Source: JAJAZB01 sp964244295 (GTDB lineage Bacteria; Bacteroidota; Bacteroidia; Cytophagales; Spirosomataceae). Taken from it: a stretch of 64,000 nucleotides of DNA. A program made the translations under genes and the position numbers. The notes below the pieces were generated by a model. The model saw only the letters and a program-made list of their open reading frames with translations. It was not told the DNA's origin and searched no databases. Positions within the stretch are counted from its first letter, which is position 1. The number at the start of each line of letters is the position of its first letter. Positions 26,383 to 36,221 of the stretch are shown piece after piece. Location of the stretch: the NCBI GenBank assembly GCA_964244295.1, contig CAXTIG010000001.1, forward strand, positions 124,001 to 188,000, in the 5' to 3' direction.

Positions 26383-28806
26383 ATGCTCCGCAACTACCTC
26401 AAAATCGCCTTCCGCGCCCTGCGCAAGCAGCCGACCACCACGGCCATTCACCTGCTGGGCCTCACGTTGGGCCTGACTACCTGCCTGCTCATCGGGCTAT
26501 TTTTGCGCCACGAGTGGGGCTTTGACCGCTACCACCGATTCGGCGAGCGGGTGTACCGGGTCAACCTGACCGAGCGCACGGGCAGCGACGAAAAAACGTC
26601 GGGCATCACCCCCTACCCGCTCGCCCCGGCCCTGCGCACCGAGTTTGCGGCGGGGTCTGGTAAGCCGCCCGTCGTGGCCCGGATTCACGCCGATGAAGAA
26701 ACCTTCGTGGTGCTTTCCCCGCAGAAAATTCTGTCGGAAAAGCGGGTGTTGTTCGCCGAGCCAGAACTGCTCGATTTGTTCGATTTTGAATTTATTTCGG
26801 GAAATGCCCGCGCCGCCCTCGGCCAGCCTAATCAGGTGATTTTGGGCGAAAGCACGGCCCGGCGCTACTTCGGCACAGCCAATCCGATGGGGAAAACCTT
26901 CCGGCTCGGTCCTAAAACCACGGTGCAGGTGGCGGGCCTGATGCGCGATATGCCCGCCCAAACCCACCTGCAAGCCGCCATGCTGGTCTCGTTTTCTACG
27001 ATGAAAACCTTCTTCGAGTGGCCCCTCGACCAGTGGGGACTGCGCTCCGCCGGGGGCGTGTACCTGCGCTTGCCCGAAGGCGTATCGCCGAGCCAGTTCA
27101 GGGCGGGCTTGAACCGCGTAGCCCGCACCTACCTCCAGCCCGACGGGCAGACGAAAAAAAGCCTGAACCTCCAGCCGCTGCACGACATTCACACCCAACC
27201 CGCCATCGAAGGCGGGCTGATTGGCCCGATTTCGCCCCGGTATCTCTGGGTGTTCGGCGCGGTAGGGCTGTTCGTGCTGCTCATTGCCTGCATCAATTTC
27301 ATCAACCTGAGCACCGCACGGGCCATGACGCGGGCGCGGGAAGTGGGCGTGCGCAAGTCCGTCGGGGCGACGGGCGGGCAACTCGTCGGACAATTTCTGG
27401 GGGAAGCATTCTGGCTGACGGCGCTTTCGGCGGTGCTTTCGGTGGCAGTAGCTCACTCCCTGCTGCCGGTGGTGAGTGATTTTCTCGAAAAACCCATCCC
27501 GTTTTCCTGGCCGGGAGTCTTGCTATTCACGGCCCTGCTGACATTGCTCACCACGTTGGCAGCGGGGCTGTACCCGGCCTTCGTGCTGGCGCGGTTCAAC
27601 CCGGTGCGGGCGCTAAAATCCCGCGTGCAGACCGAAGGAAGCGGGCAGGGTTGGCTGCGGCAGGGCCTGGTCGTGTTTCAGTTCGGCATGTCGCTGGTGC
27701 TGGCGGTGGGCGTGGTGGTGGTGTATCAGCAGATGAAATTGTTTCGGGAAAAAGACCTCGGCTTCCGGCGCGATGCCGTGCTGACGGTCGATTTGCCGGG
27801 TTTTGGTCAGAACGTGAATGCGCTGCGTCGAGCATTCAGCGAAATCCCCACGGTGGAGAGCGTATCGCTCAATCTAGGTGCCCCGACTACGACTAATAAT
27901 GTCGATACTGAAATGATACCTGACCCTACCAATCCTGCCCGTAGGGTAAACATTGACCTGAAAATCGTGGATGCCAGCTACATCACCACTTTCGGCCTGA
28001 AGATGGCAGCCGGTCGCTTCCTCACCGACCATGACACCCTGGCGATTTCGGCAAAAATGGAGTCGGAAGACCGCAACTACGTATTCGTCATCAACGAAAC
28101 CGCCGTGAAATCGATGGGTCTGTCCCGACCTGAGCAGGCGCTGGGTAAGCGAATTGTGATCGGATTAAACGACATCAAGGCTGAAATCGTTGGGGTGGTA
28201 CGCGATTTCAATACGGCCTCCCTCCACGAACCCGTCAAGCCGGTTGTGCTTCTCACCTACCCAGACCTGTATGCCACGGTGGGTTTGAAACTGCGGACGA
28301 CCGACTACCCCACCACGATAGCGGCTCTCGAACGGGTTTGGAAACGCCTGGTACCAAACGCGCCGTTCGAGGCGAAGTTTCTCGACGATGATTTGCAGGA
28401 ATTGTACGTGGAAGAAGCGCGGCAATTTACGCTGCTCCGCGTGGCGGCGGGCCTGGCGCTGGTCATTTGCTGCCTCGGGCTTTGGGGTTTATCGGCCTTT
28501 CTCATCGAGCGGCGCACGAAGGAAATCGGCATCCGCAAAGTGCTGGGGGCCAACGTGGCGGGCATCGTGGCGCTGCTGTCTAAAGACTTTTTGAAACTCG
28601 TCGGAATCGCCTTCGTACTGGCCGTGCCGCTGGCCTGGTACGCCATGAACCAGTGGCTGGCCGGTTTTGCCTACAAAATCAGCATCGGCTGGTGGGTGTT
28701 CGCCCTGGTGGGCGGAATGGCCCTCACCGTAGCGTTGCTAACGGTGAGTTTTCAGAGTGTCCGGGCGGCGCTGATGAATCCCGTGAAAAGTTTAAAAACC
28801 GAGTAG
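26383..28806 (+). CDS. P12: 8-TM MacB/FtsX-type ABC transporter permease
   Basis: 807 residues from the ATG at 26383; the 24 upstream codons translate the heptamer repeat and are excluded. Domain 1 has FAEPELLDLFDFEFISGNARAAL and ARRYFGTANPMGKT. FtsX1 near 303 is CINFINLSTARAMTRAREVGVRKSVGA; P4 also has KSVGA. Before TM5 it reads AAGLYPAFVLARFNPVRALKSR. In domain 2 a NNVDTEMIPDPTNPARR loop and a TLAISAKMESEDR insertion precede VINETAVKSMGLSRPEQALGK and GVVRDFNTASL, with Asn for His. FtsX2 near 710 is ERRTKEIGIRKVLGANVAG. A strong terminator-like hairpin follows the stop. Confidence 0.95.
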   Translation: MLRNYLKIAFRALRKQPTTTAIHLLGLTLGLTTCLLIGLFLRHEWGFDRYHRFGERVYRVNLTERTGSDEKTSGITPYPLAPALRTEFAAGSGKPPVVARIHADEETFVVLSPQKILSEKRVLFAEPELLDLFDFEFISGNARAALGQPNQVILGESTARRYFGTANPMGKTFRLGPKTTVQVAGLMRDMPAQTHLQAAMLVSFSTMKTFFEWPLDQWGLRSAGGVYLRLPEGVSPSQFRAGLNRVARTYLQPDGQTKKSLNLQPLHDIHTQPAIEGGLIGPISPRYLWVFGAVGLFVLLIACINFINLSTARAMTRAREVGVRKSVGATGGQLVGQFLGEAFWLTALSAVLSVAVAHSLLPVVSDFLEKPIPFSWPGVLLFTALLTLLTTLAAGLYPAFVLARFNPVRALKSRVQTEGSGQGWLRQGLVVFQFGMSLVLAVGVVVVYQQMKLFREKDLGFRRDAVLTVDLPGFGQNVNALRRAFSEIPTVESVSLNLGAPTTTNNVDTEMIPDPTNPARRVNIDLKIVDASYITTFGLKMAAGRFLTDHDTLAISAKMESEDRNYVFVINETAVKSMGLSRPEQALGKRIVIGLNDIKAEIVGVVRDFNTASLHEPVKPVVLLTYPDLYATVGLKLRTTDYPTTIAALERVWKRLVPNAPFEAKFLDDDLQELYVEEARQFTLLRVAAGLALVICCLGLWGLSAFLIERRTKEIGIRKVLGANVAGIVALLSKDFLKLVGIAFVLAVPLAWYAMNQWLAGFAYKISIGWWVFALVGGMALTVALLTVSFQSVRAALMNPVKSLKTE

Positions 28807-28807
28807 C

Positions 28808-28865
28808 GCGGTGTCATCCCGAGGAACGAGATCCCTCGTTCTTCGGGATGACACCGCACTTTTTT
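28808..28865 (+). terminator. Terminator-like 23-bp hairpin after P12
   Basis: 28808-28830 pairs with 28835-28857 (4-nt loop, one G-T at 28823/28842). The stem is followed at once by AC and a run of six T (28860-28865). It begins one nt after the P12 TAG. This is the best intrinsic-terminator shape in the window on the + strand. The motif (GTCATCCCGAGGAACGAG and its complement) is unrelated to the heptamer palindromes. Confidence 0.75.
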
Positions 28866-28900
28866 CTAAAAACCAGAAATTCTAAACCGGCTCATTTTTA

Positions 28901-28927
28901 ACTCCTCGCTCCTGACTACTCACTCCT
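28901..28927. repeat. Single right arm of the heptamer palindrome before P13
   Basis: ACTCCTCGCTCCTGACTACT followed by CACTCCT matches the right arms found before P9, P11 and P15, but no left arm exists here. The upstream half is replaced by the terminator-like hairpin at 28808-28865, so this looks like a half element left after a recombination or replacement. The P13 ATG follows at 28939. Confidence 0.75.
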
Positions 28928-28938
28928 TAAAAAAACCT

Positions 28939-31365
28939 ATGCTACGCAACTCCCTCCTCACTGCCCTCCGCGCCCTGCGCCGCAACTGGAATTACACGGT
29001 CATCAACGTGGTCGGGCTGACCTTCGGGCTGGCCTGCTGCCTGGTGTTGTTTCTGGCGATTCGCTACGAACTCAGCTACGACCGGCACCACGCCCAGGCC
29101 GAGCGCACCCACCGGCTCATCACGTTTTACAAAAAATCGGAAAGCGATTCCCGCAACGTGGGCGTGCCTTTGCCGACGTTAGCCGCCTTGCGCACGGATT
29201 TTCCGGAACTGAAACACCAGGTGACGATGGTGTACAGCACATACGGAGCACTCGTGCGGGTAAGCGATGCGAAGGGCAGCAAGTTCAAGGAAAATGAGCG
29301 CACGGTGGCGCTCGTCGAGCCGGAATACTTCCGTCTGTTCGATTACCGCTGGAAGGCTGGGAATCCGAAAACGGCGCTCAACAACCCCAACACGGTGGTG
29401 CTCTCGGAGCGGATGGCGCGGAAATACTTTGGCTCGGCAAACCCGGTGGGGCGGACGATTCGGATTGATAACAAGATGGATTTTGTGGTCACGGGCCTCG
29501 TGGAAAACCCGCCCGTGACGAGCAGTTTGCCCTTCGAGGTGCTGCTGTCGTTCGCTTCGCTGCGGCAGTCCGGGGCCATCGGCGGCTGGGACGACTGGAA
29601 CTCCAACTACAGCGGTGCCCAGATCTACCTGACCCTGCCCGAAACAGTGGCCCCCGCCCACCTGGAGCGGCAACTGGTCGCTTTTGCCAACAAACACCTG
29701 GAGCCGGAGCAGGCGAAAAACACCCAGTACGAATTGCAGCCGCTGACGAGCATTCACTTCGATTCGCGCACTGAAAATTCGGCCAACCGGACCGTGAGCA
29801 AACGAATGATCGGGGGCATGGCATTGATCGGGCTGTTTGTGCTGATTGCCGCCTGCGTCAACTTCATCAACCTCGCCACGGCCCAGGCCATCCGCCGCGC
29901 GAAGGAAGTGGGCGTGCGGAAAGCCCTCGGCAGTTCACGAACCCAACTGCTGCGGCAGTTTTTAGGTGAAACCGCCGTGCTGACCGGGCTGGCCGTCGGG
30001 TTGGCGTTCTTGGTGGCCTCCCTCTCGCTGCCTCACGTCGCCGGTTTACTCGATATCAACGCCGCCGCGCTGGTGTTGTTCGATCCGGGGGTGCTCGGTT
30101 TCGTGCTGGGGCTGGCCTCGCTGACCACGCTGCTGGCGGGTTTCTACCCGGCGATGGTCCTCTCCGGGTACCAGCCGGTGCTGGCTTTACGCGGAAAAAT
30201 CCGCTCTGCGGGCCGTGGGCAACTCACCCTGCGCCGGAGTTTGATTGTGTTTCAGTTTGCCATTTCGCAGGTACTTCTCATCGGCACCATCATCGCCTAC
30301 GCCCAGATGCAACACCTGCGGACGGCCGAGTTGGGCTACGACAAAGAAGCCGTGCTGACCTTCCCAATCCCCGAACACAAGCCGGGGCAGTTGGAAGTCC
30401 TGCGGGCCAAACTCGGCGGCTTGCCCAGCGTAAAGTCGATGAGCTTCGCCATGTCGATCCCCTCGTCGGATGGAAATTGGTGGACGAGTTTTCGCTACGA
30501 AAACGCCCCCAAAGAAGCCGAATTTGGCATTGTGATGCGCCCCGCCGACACCTCGTATTTCAGTACCTACGGCCTGAAACTCGTGGCGGGCCGGATGTAC
30601 CTGCCCGCCGACACGATGCGGGAATTTGTGGTGAACGAGTCGTTCGTGAAGGAAATGGGCCTGCGCGACCCGCAGCAGGTGTTGGGCAAGTACCTGTCGC
30701 TGGGCAGGCAGGGGAGCACGAGCAAGCAAATCGTGGGGGTGGTCAGGGATTTCAATACCTTTTCGCTCCACCAAAAAACCAACCCCTGCCTGATCACCTC
30801 CAACCGCAATTCGTACCGCTCGCTGGGCATCAAACTCTCGACGCAACAAGGCGGTACCGCCGCCCTCCGCCACCTGCTCGGTGAGGTGGAAAAATCCTGG
30901 AACGAGTCCTTCCCGGACTACGTGTTCAGCTACGAATTTTTAGACCAGAAACTCGCTAATTTTTACCAGAGCGAAGAGCGGATGTACGCGCTGTTCCGGC
31001 TGCTGGCGGGCATCGCGTTGTTCATCGGCTGCCTGGGGCTGTACGGCGTGGTGGCGTTCATGGCCGAATCGCGCACCAAAGAAGTGGGCATTCGCAAGGT
31101 GCTGGGGGCCACGACGGGCCACATCGTCGGGCTGTTTTCGGCGGATTTCGTGCGGCTCGTGCTGATCGCGCTCGCCATCGCCTCGCCGATTGCCTGGTAC
31201 GTGATGACGCAGTGGCTGGCCGATTTTCCGTATAAAATCAGCATCGAATGGTGGGTATTCGCCCTCACGGGTGGGCTGGCGGTGGGGATTGCGCTGCTGA
31301 CGGTCTCGTTTCAGTCGGTGAAAGCGGCGCTGATGAATCCGGTGAAGTCTTTACGAAGTGAATAA
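28939..31365 (+). CDS. P13: 8-TM MacB/FtsX-type ABC transporter permease
   Basis: 808 residues starting MLRNSLLTALRALRRN. TM1 ends VLFLAIRYELSYDRHHAQAERTHRL. Domain 1 has VEPEYFRLFDYRWKAGNPKTALNNPNTVVL and ARKYFGSANPVGRT, closest to P23. FtsX1 near 307 is CVNFINLATAQAIRRAKEVGVRKALGS. Domain 2 has MYLPADTMREFVVNESFVKEMGLRDPQQVLGK, then GVVRDFNTFSL. FtsX2 near 711 (ESRTKEVGIRKVLGATTG) is followed by SADFVRLV. The C-terminus is standard (ALMNPVKSLRSE). P14 begins 12 nt after the stop. The terminator-like element upstream makes P13 the likely first gene of a unit, though no clear promoter was found in the 70 nt between. Confidence 0.95.
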   Translation: MLRNSLLTALRALRRNWNYTVINVVGLTFGLACCLVLFLAIRYELSYDRHHAQAERTHRLITFYKKSESDSRNVGVPLPTLAALRTDFPELKHQVTMVYSTYGALVRVSDAKGSKFKENERTVALVEPEYFRLFDYRWKAGNPKTALNNPNTVVLSERMARKYFGSANPVGRTIRIDNKMDFVVTGLVENPPVTSSLPFEVLLSFASLRQSGAIGGWDDWNSNYSGAQIYLTLPETVAPAHLERQLVAFANKHLEPEQAKNTQYELQPLTSIHFDSRTENSANRTVSKRMIGGMALIGLFVLIAACVNFINLATAQAIRRAKEVGVRKALGSSRTQLLRQFLGETAVLTGLAVGLAFLVASLSLPHVAGLLDINAAALVLFDPGVLGFVLGLASLTTLLAGFYPAMVLSGYQPVLALRGKIRSAGRGQLTLRRSLIVFQFAISQVLLIGTIIAYAQMQHLRTAELGYDKEAVLTFPIPEHKPGQLEVLRAKLGGLPSVKSMSFAMSIPSSDGNWWTSFRYENAPKEAEFGIVMRPADTSYFSTYGLKLVAGRMYLPADTMREFVVNESFVKEMGLRDPQQVLGKYLSLGRQGSTSKQIVGVVRDFNTFSLHQKTNPCLITSNRNSYRSLGIKLSTQQGGTAALRHLLGEVEKSWNESFPDYVFSYEFLDQKLANFYQSEERMYALFRLLAGIALFIGCLGLYGVVAFMAESRTKEVGIRKVLGATTGHIVGLFSADFVRLVLIALAIASPIAWYVMTQWLADFPYKISIEWWVFALTGGLAVGIALLTVSFQSVKAALMNPVKSLRSE

Positions 31366-31377
31366 ACCTCGACGAGC

Positions 31378-33750
31378 ATGATACGGAACTATTTCAAAAT
31401 CGCCCGGCGGAATCTGGTCCGCAACAAAGCCTTTTCGGCGATCAACATCGTTGGTCTGGCGCTCGGCATGGCTTCCAGCCTCCTCATTTTACTGTGGATT
31501 CAGGATGAGTTGAGCGTGGGTGCGCACTACGAAAACGGACCCCATCTGTACCGCGTCATGGAGCGTGAGTTTACGGCCGGTAAGGTCGTTGCCGATGAGG
31601 ATACCCCCGGAATTTTAGCCGACGAACTCAAAAAACAGTTTCCCGAAGTGGTTCATGCAGCGGGTTTTACGTGGTCGGAGGGGCACGTTTTGGCCGTCGG
31701 CGATAAAGTCATCCGACAAGACGGGCGCTACGCCGGGGCCGACTGGTTCAGGATGTACGGGATTCCCTTGCTGGCCGGTACGCCCGCCACGGCCCTGAAC
31801 TCGCCGAACAGTTTAGCCATTTCGCGGAAACTGGCCGAGACGTACTTTGGCAGCCCACAAACGGCGTTGGGTAAGTCGATTCGGTTCGATACCTCCACGG
31901 ATTACCAGGTAACGGCCGTGTTTGAGAATCTGCCCGCCAATACGCCCGAAAAATATGAGTTTCTGCTCAACTGGTCCGACTTACTTAAGCGGAATGAATG
32001 GCTAAAAGTCTGGACGAATGCGGGTCCGAAAACCCGTTTGCAACTCCGACCCGACGCGGACGTAGCCCAATTTGAGGCGAAGTTGAACGGGTTTCTCAAA
32101 GGCCGTAACACCGATTTTGGCCCTACATTCTACATCAGCCTGTTTCTGCAAGCCGAGACCGACGCGTATTTGTACTCCAACTTCAAAAACGGGTACCTCG
32201 ATGGTGGGCGCATCGAGTACGTGCGGTTGCTGGCCATCGTGGCCTTATTTCTGCTGCTGATTGCGGGCATCAATTTCATGAATTTAGCCACGGCGCGGTC
32301 GGCGAAACGCGCGCGGGAAGTGGGCGTTCGCAAGGTGGTGGGGGCCGAACGAGCGTCGCTGATTGGGCAGTTTATGGGCGAAGCGTTGCTGCTGACGACC
32401 CTCGCGCTGGTACTGGCGATTGGCCTGGTAACCATCCTGCTGCCCGTTTTCAATCAGTTGACCGACAAGCAGCTCGCGTTGCCCCTCAACCGGCCCGAAG
32501 GGTGGGCCATTCTGTTGGGTCTGTTGGTGGTGACGGGCGGTCTGGCCGGCAGCTACCCGGCCCTGTTCCTGTCGTCGCTGAATCCGGTGCGTATCCTGAA
32601 AGGAACCCTGCGATTTGGAGCGAGCGCGCAACTGTTCCGGCGCGGGTTGGTGGTTTTTCAGTTTGTGCTGTCGATGCTGATGATCGTGGGAACCGTGGTC
32701 ATTTACCGGCAGCTTCAATTCATCCAGACGAAGAATCTGGGTTACGACCGCGAGAACTTAATCAACATTCCCGGCGAAGGAGAATTGGTAAAAAAATACC
32801 CGACGTTCAAGCAGGAGTTGTTGCGAATGCCCGGTATTCAGGCCGTTACGCACACGTCGCTGAATCCGTTAGGAAACGGCTCTACAACGGAAGGGGTCAA
32901 CTGGCCGGGCAAAGACCCCAACAACACCATTTCGTTTAACCAGTGCTCAATCGGGTACGATTTCGCTAAAGTCTTGAAAATCAAATTTTTAGAAGGCCGT
33001 GATTTCTCACCCCGCTTTGGCACCGATTCGACCAATTACCTGATCAATCAGGCAGCGGCCAAACGCATTGGCTACCAGAACCCGGTCGGTAAGCCGCTTA
33101 CTTTCTGGAATCAACCAGGAACGATTGTAGGGTTAATCGAAGATTTCCATTTCAATTCCCTGCACGCACCCATCACCCCCCTGATTATTCGCCTGGTCGA
33201 GACCAGTAACTACTCCCCCAACATTCTGGTGCGCACCCAGCCCGGTCAGACCGAACAGGCGTTGGCCAGCATCGAATCGCTTTGCCGTACCCTGAATCCT
33301 GAGTTTCCGTTTGCGTACTCGTTCGTGGATTCCGAGTATCAGAAGCTGTACAAAAGCGAAACCATCGTGGGCACCCTGGCTACGGTTTTTGCGGGTCTGG
33401 CCATTTTCATTGCCTGCCTGGGGCTGTTCGGTTTGGCGGCTTTCACCGCTGAACAACGCACCAAAGAAATCGGCGTTCGCAAAGTGCTCGGCGCGAGCGT
33501 GACCAGCATCGTTTCGCTGCTCTCGACCGACTTTTTAAAATTGGTACTCCTGGCCATCCTGATTGCCTCGCCGATTGCCTGGTACGCCATGAACCAGTGG
33601 TTGCAAAACTTCGAGTACAACATCCCCCTGGAGTGGTGGATGTTTGCCCTGGCGGGTGGGCTGGCGGTGGGAATTGCGCTGCTGACGGTCAGTTTCCAAA
33701 GCGTGAAGGCGGCGTTGATGAATCCGGTGAAGAGTTTACGAAATGAGTAG
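31378..33750 (+). CDS. P14: 8-TM MacB/FtsX-type ABC transporter permease
   Basis: 790 residues starting MIRNYFKIARRNLVRN. TM1 ends LLILLWIQDELS and the SYDRFH motif is missing (SVGAHYENGPHLYRV). Domain 1 is compact: GADWFRMYGIPLLAG and AETYFGSPQTALGKS. FtsX1 near 298 is GINFMNLATARSAKRAREVGVRKVVGA. In domain 2 the sequence VNWPGKDPNN is one of three W-x-G loops in the array (also P15, P17), followed by GRDFSPRFGTDS and LIEDFHFNSL. FtsX2 near 695 is standard, then STDFLKLV. The C-terminus is ALMNPVKSLRNE. Likely cotranscribed with P13. Confidence 0.95.
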   Translation: MIRNYFKIARRNLVRNKAFSAINIVGLALGMASSLLILLWIQDELSVGAHYENGPHLYRVMEREFTAGKVVADEDTPGILADELKKQFPEVVHAAGFTWSEGHVLAVGDKVIRQDGRYAGADWFRMYGIPLLAGTPATALNSPNSLAISRKLAETYFGSPQTALGKSIRFDTSTDYQVTAVFENLPANTPEKYEFLLNWSDLLKRNEWLKVWTNAGPKTRLQLRPDADVAQFEAKLNGFLKGRNTDFGPTFYISLFLQAETDAYLYSNFKNGYLDGGRIEYVRLLAIVALFLLLIAGINFMNLATARSAKRAREVGVRKVVGAERASLIGQFMGEALLLTTLALVLAIGLVTILLPVFNQLTDKQLALPLNRPEGWAILLGLLVVTGGLAGSYPALFLSSLNPVRILKGTLRFGASAQLFRRGLVVFQFVLSMLMIVGTVVIYRQLQFIQTKNLGYDRENLINIPGEGELVKKYPTFKQELLRMPGIQAVTHTSLNPLGNGSTTEGVNWPGKDPNNTISFNQCSIGYDFAKVLKIKFLEGRDFSPRFGTDSTNYLINQAAAKRIGYQNPVGKPLTFWNQPGTIVGLIEDFHFNSLHAPITPLIIRLVETSNYSPNILVRTQPGQTEQALASIESLCRTLNPEFPFAYSFVDSEYQKLYKSETIVGTLATVFAGLAIFIACLGLFGLAAFTAEQRTKEIGVRKVLGASVTSIVSLLSTDFLKLVLLAILIASPIAWYAMNQWLQNFEYNIPLEWWMFALAGGLAVGIALLTVSFQSVKAALMNPVKSLRNE

Positions 33751-33826
33751 TGAGTAGTCAAGAGTGAGGAGAAACAGAAACTGCCTTTCTACTTCTCCTC
33801 ACTCCTCGCTCCTGACTCCTCACTCC
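33745..33826. repeat. Heptamer palindrome between P14 and P15
   Basis: Units GAGTAGT, GAGTAGT, CAAGAGT and GAGGAGA (33745-33772) start on the final Glu codon of P14 and include its TAG stop. A 12-bp perfect stem pairs 33762-33773 with 33793-33804. The right side continues with further complementary units to 33826, followed by an A-rich leader and the ATG at 33840. Confidence 0.87.
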
Positions 33827-33839
33827 TTAAAAAAGACCC

Positions 33840-36218
33840 ATGCTCCGCAACTACCTGAAAATCGCCCTGCGCAACCTACTCCGTCACCGGACGTATTCGG
33901 CGATCAACATCGCTGGATTGGCCGTGGGGCTGGCGACGACGGGGCTGATTTTGCTCTGGGTAAACCACGAAATCAGCCACGACCGCTTCCACGTCCGGCA
34001 CGAACGGATTTACCGGGTTATGCTAAATTTGTCGCCGCCGTCGGGCGAAACCCAGACTTACGAAAGCGTGCCGATGCCAATGGCCGAGACCCTCAAGCGC
34101 GAGGTGCCCGGCATCGAGCGGGCGACGCGTTTTTCCTGGGGCGAGCGGACCTTGTTTTCGTACGGCGGTACTTCCATCACCGAAGAAGGCCGGGCCGCTG
34201 AACCGGATTTTTTGCGGATGTTCAGTTTCTCACTTCTCAGTGGCAACCCAGCTACCGTCCTCACCGAACCGAATACGTTGCTGATTACGCAACGCCTGGC
34301 GCGGAAATACTTCGGATCGGAAAATCCGGTGGGGAAATTGATCCGGGTCGATCAAACCTGGAACTACCGGGTGGTCGGGGTACTCGCCGACGTACCGACC
34401 AACTCGTCGCTGCAATTCGGGTACCTCCGGCCCTTCCGGGCGGATGAAGTGCAATCGAAAGCCTGGGAACTGAACAACATCCAGGTATTCGCGCTGCTCG
34501 CCCCGAACGCCGAGGCGCGGACCGTTCAGGCCCAACTGCAAAACATGACCCGGCGACACCTGCCCGCCCTCAAGGATCGGACGTACCTCCTCCACGCGCT
34601 CGACGATTGGTACCTCCGCACCGATTTCAAAAACGGACGGTACGCCGGGGGCGGACGGATGGTCTACGTTCGGTTGTTTGGCCTCGTGGCGGGATTCGTG
34701 TTGCTGATTGCCTGCATCAATTTCACGAACCTTTCGACGGCGCGAGCCACGCAGCGGGCGAAGGAAGTGGGCGTGCGGAAAACCATCGGAGCCAACCGCC
34801 TGGCCCTGATTCGACAGTTCCTGAGTGAGTCGTTTCTGCTGACGTTCCTGGCCGGTGGGTTAGCCATTGGGTTGATCCTGCTGATTTTGCCTTTTTTCAA
34901 CGATTTATTGGGGAAACCGTACTTCGGCGCGCCCCCGGAAAACCGGCTGTCGATCGACTGGCGAAACCGTTGGTATTACGACGCGTACGGTAGCGTGCTG
35001 CTGCTGACGGGATTGCTGGCGGGGTTGTACCCGGCCTTTGTGCTGTCGTCGTTTCAGCCGGTTCGGGTGCTGAACGGTTTGCGCGACCGAACTACGCGGG
35101 GGGTGAGCTACCTGCGCCAGTCGCTGGTGGTGGTGCAGTTTACGGCGAGTATCCTGCTGCTGATCGGCACGGTCGTGGTGTACCAGCAAATCCGTTTTAT
35201 CCAAACCATCAACCTGGGGTACCGCAAAGACAACGTGGTGTATTTCAACACGGGCGACATCGACGTGGCGCACATCGAGCACGCCATGCAGGCGTTTGCC
35301 CGGACGCCCGGCGTGCGGGGCGTCACGCGGGCCAACACCGATTTTCTCGGCATCGGTGCCAAAAACTACCCCACCTGGCCCGGCCAACCCGCCGACGTGC
35401 CGGTGCTGACCGGTATCCTCAACGGCGACCACGACCTGCTGCCCACGATGGACATCCGGCTCAAAGCGGGCCGGAATTTTTCGCGGGCCTTCGCCAGCGA
35501 CGAGGCCAACGTGTTGCTCAACGAGGAGGCCGTCCGGCAGATGAAACTGAAGCAGCCCATCGGGCAGTCGATCACAGTCGAGGGGGTTTCCGGCAAGGTC
35601 ATCGGCGTGGTCAGGGACTTTCACCTCGCCACGATCCACTCGCGCATCGAACCGCTCCTCATCCGCTGCCGCCCGCAGGAAACGCAACTGCTCTTTGCCC
35701 GAATCGACGGGCAAAACGTGCCGGGTACGCTACGGGCGATGCAGCGGACGTACCAGACGCTCAAGCCGGGGTTTCCCCTGAATCCCATTTTCCTCGATGA
35801 GGGCTACGACTGGATGTACCGCAGTGAGCGGCAGGTGGCTACGCTCGCCAACTGGTTTTCGGGGCTGGCGCTCTTCGTTTCCTGCCTGGGTCTGTTCGGG
35901 CTGGCCACGTTCACCGTCGAGCGCCGGACGAAAGAAATCGGGGTGCGGAAAGTACTCGGCGCGTCGGTGCTCCAGCTTTTCTCGCTCCTCTCGCGGGAGT
36001 TCGTGGTGCTCGTCGTGATGGCGCTGGGTCTGGCGGCAATCCCGGCCTGGTACCTGATGCACGACTGGCTGGACCAATTCGCCTACCACGTCACGATCGA
36101 CTGGTGGGTATTCGCCCTGGCCGGTGGGCTGGCGGTGGGGGTTGCGTTGCTGACGGTCTCGTTCCAATCGGTGAAAGCCGCGCTGATGAATCCGGTGAAA
36201 TCACTTCGTTCTGAATAA
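33840..36218 (+). CDS. P15: 8-TM MacB/FtsX-type ABC transporter permease
   Basis: 792 residues starting MLRNYLKIALRNLLRH. TM1 ends LILLWVNHEISHDRFHVRHERIYRV. Domain 1 has AEPDFLRMFSFSLLSGNPATVL and ARKYFGSENPVGKL. The periplasmic exit is DWYLRTDFKNGRYAGGGRM rather than the usual DIHLxS motif. FtsX1 near 291 is CINFTNLSTARATQRAKEVGVRKTIGA. The TM3-TM4 linker carries FGAPPENRLSIDWRNRWYYD, an insertion not seen elsewhere. Domain 2 has the W-x-G loop TWPGQPAD, GRNFSRAFASDE and GVVRDFHLATI. FtsX2 near 695 is ERRTKEIGVRKVLGASVLQ, then SREFVVLV. P16 begins only 3 nt after the stop. Confidence 0.95.
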   Translation: MLRNYLKIALRNLLRHRTYSAINIAGLAVGLATTGLILLWVNHEISHDRFHVRHERIYRVMLNLSPPSGETQTYESVPMPMAETLKREVPGIERATRFSWGERTLFSYGGTSITEEGRAAEPDFLRMFSFSLLSGNPATVLTEPNTLLITQRLARKYFGSENPVGKLIRVDQTWNYRVVGVLADVPTNSSLQFGYLRPFRADEVQSKAWELNNIQVFALLAPNAEARTVQAQLQNMTRRHLPALKDRTYLLHALDDWYLRTDFKNGRYAGGGRMVYVRLFGLVAGFVLLIACINFTNLSTARATQRAKEVGVRKTIGANRLALIRQFLSESFLLTFLAGGLAIGLILLILPFFNDLLGKPYFGAPPENRLSIDWRNRWYYDAYGSVLLLTGLLAGLYPAFVLSSFQPVRVLNGLRDRTTRGVSYLRQSLVVVQFTASILLLIGTVVVYQQIRFIQTINLGYRKDNVVYFNTGDIDVAHIEHAMQAFARTPGVRGVTRANTDFLGIGAKNYPTWPGQPADVPVLTGILNGDHDLLPTMDIRLKAGRNFSRAFASDEANVLLNEEAVRQMKLKQPIGQSITVEGVSGKVIGVVRDFHLATIHSRIEPLLIRCRPQETQLLFARIDGQNVPGTLRAMQRTYQTLKPGFPLNPIFLDEGYDWMYRSERQVATLANWFSGLALFVSCLGLFGLATFTVERRTKEIGVRKVLGASVLQLFSLLSREFVVLVVMALGLAAIPAWYLMHDWLDQFAYHVTIDWWVFALAGGLAVGVALLTVSFQSVKAALMNPVKSLRSE

Positions 36219-36221
36219 ATT

